A DNA stretch of 64,000 nucleotides, from positions 31,630 through 95,629 of the forward strand of contig JBCCHV010000020.1 of NCBI GenBank assembly GCA_039028635.1, read 5' to 3'. This DNA is from Acidobacteriota bacterium (lineage in GTDB: Bacteria; Acidobacteriota; Thermoanaerobaculia; Multivoradales; JBCCEF01). Made by a program: the position numbers and the translations under genes. A model generated the notes under the pieces. It ran no database searches. It was given only the letters and a program-made list of their open reading frames with translations, and was not told where the DNA came from. Positions within the stretch are counted from its first letter, which is position 1. Every line of letters begins with the position of its first letter. Of this stretch, positions 50,951 through 58,084 are shown one piece after another.

Positions 50951-51979
50951 ATGCTTCGACTGCCCAAGTTTCAGCTCCGCCGCGCCGCCAGCGTTTCCGA
51001 GGCGGTGGCCATGCTGGCGGCCGAAGGCGCCTGCGAAGGGCGCGCCCGGCCGGTGGCCGGAGGCACGGATCTGTGGCCCAACATGAAGCGCCGCCATCAG
51101 CGGGCCGATGTGGTGATTTCCCTCGCCGGCATCGCGGACCTCACCGGAATCCGCTCGAACGGCGACCTCACGATCGGCGCCAACACCACGCTCTCGACGA
51201 TTGAGACCGACACCGAAGTGCGTCACCGCTTCCCGGCTCTGGCCCGGGCGGTGGCCTCGATCTCGTCCCCGCCGCTACGCAATATGGGAACGCTGGGGGG
51301 CAATCTCTGCGTCGACACGCGCTGCACCTACTACAACCAAACGGAGGAGTGGCGCCGCTCCATCGACTACTGCATGAAGGAGGCCGGCAGCACCTGCTGG
51401 GTGGCGCCGAGCTCGCCGCGCTGCTGGGCTCACAGCGCCTCCGACTCGGCCCCCATGCTCGCCGCCCTCGGCGCTCAGTTGACGGTCGTCGGACCGCAGG
51501 GCGAACGCCAGGTGGCGGTCGAAGGCCTATTCCGGGACGACGGGATGGAATACCTCGCCAAGACCCCGGAGGAGCTGGTGACGGCCATACGGATACCGCG
51601 GGAATCCGCGCGCTGGCGGTCGGCCTTCTGGAAGCTTCGCCGACGGGGTTCGATCGACTTCGCGGTGCTCTCCGTCGGTGCCGCGCTCGATGTCGAAGAC
51701 GATGGCACCATCCGCGATGCCCGCATCTTCCTCGGCGCCGTCGCTTCCTTGCCGGTCGCGGCCGAGGCCAGCGTCGAGGCGCTGCGCGGCGAGCCGGCAA
51801 CGGCCGAGGTACTCGCCGCCGCGGCGGCCCTGGCGCGGCGCAACGCGACTCCGATGGACAACACCGACTTCCAGGCCCAATGGCGCGGCGCGGTGGTCCA
51901 GAAGTATGTCGAGGCGGCGCTGCGCGAATGCGTCGGCCTGCCCACCGAGCGACAAACGCCGAAGCATCGTCTGGTCTGA
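50951..51979 (+). CDS. FAD subunit of a xanthine-oxidase-family enzyme, 4-hydroxybenzoyl-CoA reductase beta-like
   Basis: A 342-residue FAD-binding subunit of the molybdenum hydroxylase family, with the usual VAGGTDLWP (about residues 35-43) and MGTLGGNLC (112-120) FAD motifs. Unlike xanthine dehydrogenase, it has an insert with Cys125, Cys141, Cys149 and Cys158 (spacings 16, 8, 9). Those are the ligand spacings of the extra [4Fe-4S] cluster in 4-hydroxybenzoyl-CoA reductase beta (HcrB), in the context CTYYNQTEEWRRSIDYC. The gene is alone: no large (Mo) or small [2Fe-2S] subunit is in the window, so its partners lie elsewhere or are lost. The ATG has GAGGAT upstream. Confidence 0.87.
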   Translation: MLRLPKFQLRRAASVSEAVAMLAAEGACEGRARPVAGGTDLWPNMKRRHQRADVVISLAGIADLTGIRSNGDLTIGANTTLSTIETDTEVRHRFPALARAVASISSPPLRNMGTLGGNLCVDTRCTYYNQTEEWRRSIDYCMKEAGSTCWVAPSSPRCWAHSASDSAPMLAALGAQLTVVGPQGERQVAVEGLFRDDGMEYLAKTPEELVTAIRIPRESARWRSAFWKLRRRGSIDFAVLSVGAALDVEDDGTIRDARIFLGAVASLPVAAEASVEALRGEPATAEVLAAAAALARRNATPMDNTDFQAQWRGAVVQKYVEAALRECVGLPTERQTPKHRLV

Positions 51980-51981
51980 GC

Positions 51982-52884
51982 TCATCGATCCGTCCTCCGG
52001 CGGTCGGAGACCGCCACCAAGGGCGCCCCAGCCGGGGCTTTCGCCACCTCCGTGATCGCCGTCGGAGCCAGATCGTCGAGGGTCAGACCGCGGTCGACGT
52101 CCAAGCCGACCAAGCTCCAGCGATGGGCGAAGACCGACACCGGCCGCCGAACGCGCTCGACGAAGCGCGTCGGCCAGACCTTGCCGTGCATTTCGCGGTG
52201 GCCGGAAAAGGTCACGTCGACTTCGGCGCCGCGAGTGCTTTCCAAGCCCTCGATCGAGAACTCCACCCGCCTCAGCAGGAAAGTCTCCGGATCGATCCAC
52301 AGCACTGCGCGGTCCTCCGGCGAAAGGCCGAAGCCCGGGCGCAGGCGGGCTCTCAGGCGCAGGAAGCGCTGGCCGTCCTCGACCGCCGCGGGAAGGCTCC
52401 GGATCTCGGCCGCCGGTCTCAGGAAATAGGAAGGACCGGTAATCATCATCAGATAGGCGTCGGCGACCAGTGCCGAGGCCGCCTGGCGCTCCTCGTCGAC
52501 CTCGGGCACGGCGGTGCCGGCATAGCTCACCAACACATCGTCCGGCCGGCGCAACACGGTCTTCTCGCCTTGTGGCCCAGTGTGGAGCTGGAAAACGGTG
52601 CCGCTGGGCAAGAGATAGCGCTCCTGCGAGGAGGCCCGAAAACCCCGGTCGACCAAGACCGGCTGGAGCCGCGGCACGATCCTTCCCCAACGCCCGTCGT
52701 AGGACACGCTCAGGTCCTGCAAGTCGGCGAAGACGTCACCCCTATGGGCGGCCACGGAGCGCTCGAGCAGATCGCGCCCTGAAGACAAAGCGTCGTCGTC
52801 CTCGGGCCAGGCCGGGATGGCGGAGCTGGCACAGCCGAAGGTCGACAAGGCCAGGGCGAGGCAGAAGATGATCCGTCTCTTCAT
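51982..52884 (-). CDS. LolA-like outer-membrane or periplasmic lipoprotein
   Basis: A 300-residue protein with a lipobox STFGC (Cys18), basic N-terminus MKRRIIF, so it is lipid-anchored. The mature part is beta-rich (LVDRGFRASSQERYLLPSG, EDRAVLWIDPETFLLRRVEFSIEG, EVDVTFSGHREMHGKVWPTRFVERV). The 'dPetflLrrve' and 'GKVWPTRF' parts resemble the half-barrel of LolA/LolB or DUF4292-like lipoprotein carriers. It is convergent with the HcrB-like gene (2-nt gap). A lipid or substrate-carrier role is an inference. Confidence 0.72.
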   Translation of the reverse strand: MKRRIIFCLALALSTFGCASSAIPAWPEDDDALSSGRDLLERSVAAHRGDVFADLQDLSVSYDGRWGRIVPRLQPVLVDRGFRASSQERYLLPSGTVFQLHTGPQGEKTVLRRPDDVLVSYAGTAVPEVDEERQAASALVADAYLMMITGPSYFLRPAAEIRSLPAAVEDGQRFLRLRARLRPGFGLSPEDRAVLWIDPETFLLRRVEFSIEGLESTRGAEVDVTFSGHREMHGKVWPTRFVERVRRPVSVFAHRWSLVGLDVDRGLTLDDLAPTAITEVAKAPAGAPLVAVSDRRRTDR

Positions 52885-52991
52885 ACCTCTCCCTTTCGCC
52901 GGAGGGGTGGTCTTTGGATGCGGTCAGGCGCCGATGGTCGCGAGCCCCGGCGGACGCCACGGCGCCACCGACAGCCGGGCGCCGGCGGCCT

Positions 52992-54176
52992 TCAGGGCAC
53001 CACCGCCGACCAGGCGGAGAGATTGCCCGACTCGAAGCCGTCGGCGAACAACGGTGCCACCAGCGGCGCCGTCTCCCCGGGACCGCTCACCCACTCGCCG
53101 TTGCCGGCAGTCCCGGCGACCAGCTCGCCATCGGCCGAGCCCCGGCCGCTGCTGTCCCTGACGACGGTGCCGCTGCCCTCTTCGAAGCGATAGGACCCGA
53201 CCAGACCGGGTGTTGCGGCCGGCAGCACCGCGAAGCGGTCCGCCGCGATCGCCACTCCGGGGCGGGCCACGTCCCAAATGCGCAGCTCATCCACCCAACC
53301 GGCAAAGGAGGGGTAGGCGGAGCCGGCGTCGTGCTTCTCCGCCGCCACCACCAGGTACCAACCGTAGGGCGTGCGCTGACCGGTGTTGCAATCGCCGGTC
53401 ACCGGCACTCCGCCATCGGGATAGGAGAGGTCGACCGTCGACAGACCCGCCGAGCCGCGAAAGTCCTCGACGCCGTCGACATAGATGGCGAGATCACCGA
53501 CCGATGCATCGCGCACCACGGCGACGTGATGCCAGGCGTCGTCGAGCACGTTGACGCTGCCCTCGATGGTGTCGTTGCAGCAGCCGGTGTCGCCGGAGTC
53601 GGCGCCGAAGCGCACCAGGCCACCGGCCAGGCTGACGCCGAAGGCGTTGGCGGTGCCGCACCAGACATCGCGGTCGAGGATGATGTTGCCCTCGATCCAG
53701 GAATAGTCGAAGAGCTCAATATCGCCGCCGGCATTACCGGTGGGATTGTCCGCCAGGCGACCGCGCAGCCACAGCTCGAGAGTGAAGCTGCCACCACCGA
53801 CGTCGGTCGGCTCACTGGCGGCCCCGGGCAGGTTGTCGTCGATCGGCAGCAGCAGCCGGTCCTGCTGTCCCGGAGGCCCGACGCCGGTGCCGAAAAAGCG
53901 CAGGGCATAGTCGGACCCCTGAGACGCCGCCGGCACCGCCGAAAACAGCAGGCCGATCAGCAGCGCCGCCGCCAGCGTCGACCTAGCAGATTGCTGGAAA
54001 AGGCATCGGCAATCTGCTTCCGAGCCCGCGAGGGCTCGGCGGCGAAGCCAAGAGATGGGGTGAGCCCGAAAAATCGCACTTTTTCGGGCGAGGGGGCGCT
54101 CAGCCCCCTGAAACAAACAGCTAGCAGCGCTGGAAAATCCGCACAGCGGACTTTTCAGCAGCCTGCTAACCGGCAT
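52992..54176 (-). CDS. Secreted LamG/concanavalin-like lectin protein with FADGFESG C-terminal tail
   Basis: The recognisable protein begins at about 53980 with a hydrophobic signal-like stretch (STLAAALLIGLLFSAVPAAS) and continues for about 330 residues of LamG-type fold: ALRFFGTGVG, FTLELWLRGRL, WHHVAVVRDASVGDLAIYVDG, WVDELRIWDVARP, GLVGSYRFEEGSG. It ends with FADGFESGNLSAWSAVVP, which may be a surface-sorting tail. The reading frame opens at an ATG at 54176, but residues 1 to about 65 are encoded by an intergenic structured repeat. No better start codon exists between the repeat and the signal sequence, so the true 5' end may have been replaced by the repeat. Six cysteines, one CC pair. 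Confidence 0.7.
   Translation of the reverse strand: MPVSRLLKSPLCGFSSAASCLFQGAERPLARKSAIFRAHPISWLRRRALAGSEADCRCLFQQSARSTLAAALLIGLLFSAVPAASQGSDYALRFFGTGVGPPGQQDRLLLPIDDNLPGAASEPTDVGGGSFTLELWLRGRLADNPTGNAGGDIELFDYSWIEGNIILDRDVWCGTANAFGVSLAGGLVRFGADSGDTGCCNDTIEGSVNVLDDAWHHVAVVRDASVGDLAIYVDGVEDFRGSAGLSTVDLSYPDGGVPVTGDCNTGQRTPYGWYLVVAAEKHDAGSAYPSFAGWVDELRIWDVARPGVAIAADRFAVLPAATPGLVGSYRFEEGSGTVVRDSSGRGSADGELVAGTAGNGEWVSGPGETAPLVAPLFADGFESGNLSAWSAVVP
53983..54170. repeat. Structured multi-hairpin repeat, same family as 48225-49060
   Basis: Stem arms by position: AGCAGATTGC/GCAATCTGCT (53985-53994/54009-54018), CCGAGCCC/GGGCTCGG (54020-54027/54032-54039), GCCCGAAAAA/TTTTTCGGGC (54064-54073/54080-54089), AGGGGGC/GCCCCCT (54091-54097/54103-54109), and a last stem near 54120-54168. 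Read on the minus strand it shares GTTTCAGGGGGCTG-GCGCCCCC, TCACCCC and GGCTTCG-CC blocks with the array. It abuts the stop of the first ATP-grasp gene and overlaps the predicted N-terminal part of the LamG reading frame. Confidence 0.75.
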
Positions 54177-55383
54177 AGATCTGGAGATCGGTGCCGAAGC
54201 GATCGGCGATCTCGAGAGCCCGGCCGAGTACCGGATGGCGCACCATCACCCAGCCATCGGAGAGCAAGGACTGCTTCCAGTTGCGCCGCGGCGCCCCCAC
54301 CGGCAGCAGGTCGACGGAAACAACGTGCTCACCGAAGCGCGACATCAGTCCCGCGAGGCCTTCGATGCGGCGGATCCGCCCCTCTCCCTGGGCGCGCTTG
54401 AAGATCACCACGCTGTTGTAGCGCCGCTCCACCGGCTGGCTCATGGCGCGTCCGGTGACCGCCTCGGCCCAACCGCGAAAGACGTCGATATCGCAGGCGT
54501 AGTTCATCGTCTCGACGGAGCGGGCGCCGGGCGGGCGCGCCCCGATCTCGCCGAAAACGGCCTCGCCATCGGCCTTGAGGAACCACTCCATGTGGGTGAA
54601 GCCGGATTCGAAGCCGAGAGCCGAGAGCACCGCTTGCCCCATCTGGCGTCCGCCGGCGAGGTCCGGCCGATGGACGTCGCGCAGGGCCACCGTCTGCGGG
54701 CTGATCCACTGCACGGTGCGAGCCACCAGGGGTCGCGGGCGATACCAGCCGATGTTGTAATACTGGATCTCGCCACCGGCGGTGATGGTGTCGAAGGTGA
54801 ATTCCTCGCCATCGATGAACTCTTCGACACTGACCTCCGCGACGTGCTGCAACCGCGGCAGAGCCTCTTCGAGCTCGCCGACATCGTCGACGCGGTAAGT
54901 GTCGGCCGATCCAGCCCCGGCGATCGGCTTGAGGATGAGCGGGAAACCGAGCCGCTCCGCCGCCTCGCGACAGCCGCGAACGGTGGTGGCCTTGAAGTGG
55001 CGGGGAGTGCGGATGCCGGCCCGGTCGAGGACCGTCTTCATCACTTCCTTGTCGCGGAAGGGCACCGTCTGGGCGACGGTCATGCCGGGCAGCCCGAGCC
55101 CTTCGCGCAGCTGCGCCGCCAGCACCATGCCGGGTTCCCACAAGCACTCGATGCCCTGCAGGCCGACCTGCCGGTGCAGCTCTCCGACGCGACGCAGGAG
55201 GTCGCCCTCATCCCATAGATCGGGCACCTGGAGGTAGCCCGCAAGGGCATGCCGAGCGCGCTCCGGCAAGGCCGCCGCGGGTTGGTCCCCGAGGCCGTAA
55301 ACGCGCGCACCAACCTCCGCCAGGGCGGCGGTGAAGAAAGGCATTTCTCCCGGAAAGCCGGGAGAGAAGAACAGGATGTTCAT
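54166..55383 (-). CDS. ATP-grasp ligase-like protein, tandem copy 1
   Basis: A 405-residue ATP-grasp protein. The middle has FPLILKPIAGAGSADTYRVDD (nucleotide-binding lobe, about residues 145-165) and VSVEEFIDGEEFTFDTI. The metal-binding end is FLKADGEAVFGEIGARPPGARSVETMNYA (about 265-293), typical of carboxylate-amine ligases of the carbamoyl-phosphate synthase-like branch. The N-terminal 100 residues (NILFFSPGFPGEMPFFTAALAEVGARVYGLG) form a preATP-grasp-like domain. It should activate a carboxylate as acyl-phosphate and join it to an amine or thiol. Substrate unknown. The stop codon lies inside the first bases of a structured repeat. Confidence 0.85.
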   Translation of the reverse strand: MNILFFSPGFPGEMPFFTAALAEVGARVYGLGDQPAAALPERARHALAGYLQVPDLWDEGDLLRRVGELHRQVGLQGIECLWEPGMVLAAQLREGLGLPGMTVAQTVPFRDKEVMKTVLDRAGIRTPRHFKATTVRGCREAAERLGFPLILKPIAGAGSADTYRVDDVGELEEALPRLQHVAEVSVEEFIDGEEFTFDTITAGGEIQYYNIGWYRPRPLVARTVQWISPQTVALRDVHRPDLAGGRQMGQAVLSALGFESGFTHMEWFLKADGEAVFGEIGARPPGARSVETMNYACDIDVFRGWAEAVTGRAMSQPVERRYNSVVIFKRAQGEGRIRRIEGLAGLMSRFGEHVVSVDLLPVGAPRRNWKQSLLSDGWVMVRHPVLGRALEIADRFGTDLQIYAG

Positions 55384-55414
55384 GGAAAATCGCTTCCATC
55401 TCGTCGATCGAGGT

Positions 55415-56632
55415 TCATTTCAGCTCCACCCGCAGAGTCGAAACGATGCGGTGCAGAGCACGCTCGACCACCTCCGTTCGACGGTGGCGAACGATCACGA
55501 AGCCTTCGCCCTCGTAGGAGGTCGAAGGGGCCTGCCCGGGGCGCGGCAGGTGGCTCTCCACCACCAGCGGCCCGAGCTCTTGCTGCAACTGCTCGAGGCC
55601 GACGATGCGATGCACCCGCCCCCGACCCTGACCACGCAAGAAGGCCGCCCCGGCGGCGAAGCGGCGCACCGGCGGCTCGAACTCGTCGAAGATCATCAAT
55701 CGCGCCCAGGCGCGATAGAGATCGAAGTCATGGGCGTAGGAGGTCAAGGGTGTGATCTGGGCTCCGGGAGGGCGCGCGCCGACCTCCGAAACCGCCACCC
55801 GGCCATCGCCGAGGCGGAACCACTCCATGTGGCTCAGGCCGGTTTCCAGGCCGAGGGCCTGAAGCGCGCCGAAGGCGACCTCGCGGATGTCCGCGAACTC
55901 GGGCCCCTCGATCTCCCGCGGCAGCAGGACGCACCACTGGATCCAGGGATTGCGTAGCGCTTCCAGGGGGGTCGGGAGGTAGCGCGAGATCGAATGCCAG
56001 ACCGGCTGGCCAGCGATCACCACACTGTCGAAGGAGTACTCCCGACCGACCAGGAACTGCTCGAGCAGCAGGGGCCTCGCAGGAGACGGCCGGCAGAGGC
56101 CCAGCACCTGCTCCAGGGCGGCGTCATCGTCGGCCCGGAAGGTGCCGGTGGCGCCGGCGCCGGCGGGCGGCTTGGCGACCAGCGGAAATCCGGTGCGCCG
56201 AGCGAAGTCGCGCGCCGCTTCGGCCGACTCCACCAGCCGATGGCGGGCGCAAGGCAGTCCCGCCTCGGCGAGCACCGTCTTCATGCGGTTCTTGTCGCGA
56301 AAGTTCTCCGCCACCGCCACACCGACGCCAGGCAGGGACAGGGCCTCGCGCACCTCTGCCAGGGGCACCTGCAAATGCTCCAGCACCCCGAGCAGTCGAT
56401 CGACCCCGCCAAGCTGGCGGCCAAGACCCCGCACGGCGCCCACCAGCTGCTCCGCATCGAGGGCGTTGTCGACTCGCCAATGGGCCGCCAGGCGGCGACG
56501 CACGGCCGCCGGCAGCTGCTCCAGGGGCTGCTGGCTGACCAACCCGAGGCGCACCCCCGGCAGGGCCGCGGCGCGCACGAAACGCAGCGTCGTCTCGAGG
56601 AAGAAGGGGGCGACGAAAACGACCTTCCGCAT
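55415..56632 (-). CDS. ATP-grasp ligase-like protein, tandem copy 2
   Basis: A 405-residue paralogue of the downstream ATP-grasp gene. Matching stretches are FPLVAKPPAGAGATGTFRADD, LLEQFLVGREYSFDSVV, and MEWFRLGDGRVAVSEVGARPPGAQITPLTSYA. The N-terminus MRKVVFVAPFFLETTLRFVRAAALPGVRLGLVSQ again looks like a preATP-grasp domain. A 31-nt gap precedes the second gene, so both are in one transcript. Two related ligases side by side could catalyse successive condensations in one pathway (small peptide or amide). No peptide substrate, exporter or precursor gene is adjacent, so this stays open. Confidence 0.85.
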   Translation of the reverse strand: MRKVVFVAPFFLETTLRFVRAAALPGVRLGLVSQQPLEQLPAAVRRRLAAHWRVDNALDAEQLVGAVRGLGRQLGGVDRLLGVLEHLQVPLAEVREALSLPGVGVAVAENFRDKNRMKTVLAEAGLPCARHRLVESAEAARDFARRTGFPLVAKPPAGAGATGTFRADDDAALEQVLGLCRPSPARPLLLEQFLVGREYSFDSVVIAGQPVWHSISRYLPTPLEALRNPWIQWCVLLPREIEGPEFADIREVAFGALQALGLETGLSHMEWFRLGDGRVAVSEVGARPPGAQITPLTSYAHDFDLYRAWARLMIFDEFEPPVRRFAAGAAFLRGQGRGRVHRIVGLEQLQQELGPLVVESHLPRPGQAPSTSYEGEGFVIVRHRRTEVVERALHRIVSTLRVELK

Positions 56633-56781
56633 GGCGCGACTCTACCAAGACGATGCTCTCGCCGACAGCGCCCTGCAGCCCTGCCGGGGCGCCCTACGGC
56701 GTGCTACTCTGCGCAGCCTGCCGAGGCCCCTCTCGGGGTCGCCGCGGATCCGATCGACGGTCGATCCCTGGAAGGAGAGTC

Positions 56782-57882
56782 ATGAGTGACGTCCTGATCG
56801 CCGGTGGTGGAGTCATCGGCCTTTCGCTGGCCTACGAGCTGTCCGGCCGCGGTGCCCGGGTCACCCTGATCGACAAAGGCGAGGTGGGGGGCGAGGCTTC
56901 CTGGGCCGGCGCCGGGATCCTCACTCCGGCGAGCGTCGACGGCGCCGACCGCCCGATCGATCGGCTGCGCGCCCTCAGTACCTCGATGATCGCCGACTGG
57001 TCGCCTCGCCTCCAGGAGGAGACCGGCATCGACAACGGCTATCGTCGCTGTGGCTCCTTTCACGTCGCCCTGGACGAGGAGATGGTGCCGGCGCTGCGCC
57101 GCGAGGCCGCGGACCTGCAGGCCCAGGGCGTCGCCGTGGAGTCGGTCTCGGATCGTGAGCTGCAGAGCCTCGAGCCCGCCCTCGACGGTGGCTTCCCTCT
57201 CGCCTACCGCTATCCCAGCGAAGCCCAGATCCGCAATCCCTGGCACGTTCGGGCCCTCGCCGTCGCCTGCCGGCGCCGTGGAGTCGAGGTGCGAACCCAC
57301 TGCGCCCTGTCCGGCTGGCAGATATCGCAGGGGCGCATCACCGCCGCCCAGACGACCGCCGGGGCGCTGCCGGCGGACCGCTTCGTGCTCGCCGCCGGGG
57401 CCTGGTCGCCGCATCTCCTGCCGGCCGGCAGCGCCGCCTTTCCGGGCCGTCCCATGCGCGGCCAGATCGTGCTCCTCGAGGCGCCGTCGCCGCTCTTTTC
57501 GCACCTCGTCTGGGCCGGTCCGCGCTACCTCGTACCACGGCCCGATGGCAAGGTCCTGATCGGCTCGACGGAAGAGGACGCCGGCTTCGATTCGCGCCCG
57601 ACGGCGGCCGGCGTCGCCGGCCTCATCGCCCTCGCCCGGCGCATCGCGCCGCGCCTCGAGGCGCTGCCCTTCGCGGCAGCCTGGGCCGGCCTGCGACCGG
57701 GCAGCCCGGACGGCCTGCCGCTGCTCGGCGCTTTCACCGGCCGCGACAACCTGTTCCTGGCCTGCGGCCACTTCCGCGCCGGCTTCGAGCTCTCCGCCGG
57801 CACCGCCCGGGTGATGACCGAGCTCCTCCTCGACGGCGCACCGTCGCTCGACCTCGACGCCTTCCACCCGGACCGTTTTTAG
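56782..57882 (+). CDS. Glycine oxidase/D-amino-acid dehydrogenase-like flavoenzyme (ThiO-type)
   Basis: A 366-residue FAD-dependent oxidoreductase of the DAO/GlyOX family. The dinucleotide motif is LIAGGGVIGLSLAYELSGRGARVTLID (about residues 4-30). SWAGAGILTP (47-56) is the ThiO-type FAD contact, and later GQIVLL and LVPRPDGKVLIGSTEED support the family. It oxidises glycine or another amino acid with O2, feeding thiazole synthesis in ThiO. No thi gene is adjacent, so a general amino-acid oxidase role is equally possible. ATG at 56782 follows GAAGGAGAG. It is divergent from the ATP-grasp pair, separated by 149 nt. Confidence 0.8.
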   Translation: MSDVLIAGGGVIGLSLAYELSGRGARVTLIDKGEVGGEASWAGAGILTPASVDGADRPIDRLRALSTSMIADWSPRLQEETGIDNGYRRCGSFHVALDEEMVPALRREAADLQAQGVAVESVSDRELQSLEPALDGGFPLAYRYPSEAQIRNPWHVRALAVACRRRGVEVRTHCALSGWQISQGRITAAQTTAGALPADRFVLAAGAWSPHLLPAGSAAFPGRPMRGQIVLLEAPSPLFSHLVWAGPRYLVPRPDGKVLIGSTEEDAGFDSRPTAAGVAGLIALARRIAPRLEALPFAAAWAGLRPGSPDGLPLLGAFTGRDNLFLACGHFRAGFELSAGTARVMTELLLDGAPSLDLDAFHPDRF

Positions 57883-58004
57883 ACCGTCGGGGACGCCCGG
57901 CGGGCCCACCGACCAGCCCCCACCAAGCCAGCCCTGTCGCCCGACGGCGGCTCTCGGAGGAGGTTTCCGTAGTCCCCAATGGAGACCCTGGGTGCACTAT
58001 GAGC

Positions 58005-58034
58005 TTGACTTGAAGAGAATTGCATATCCAGAAT
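58005..58034 (+). promoter_or_regulatory. Putative promoter of the penicillin acylase-family gene
   Basis: TTGACT (58005-58010), an 18-nt spacer and CAGAAT (58029-58034) lie in a local AT-rich island about 50 nt before the ATG at 58085. Fits a sigma-70-type promoter, though the -10 is imperfect. Confidence 0.4.
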
Positions 58035-58084
58035 CGTCTATGTAAACTAACGTCTCCTTAAGACCCTTCTTCAGAGTGAGTGCC

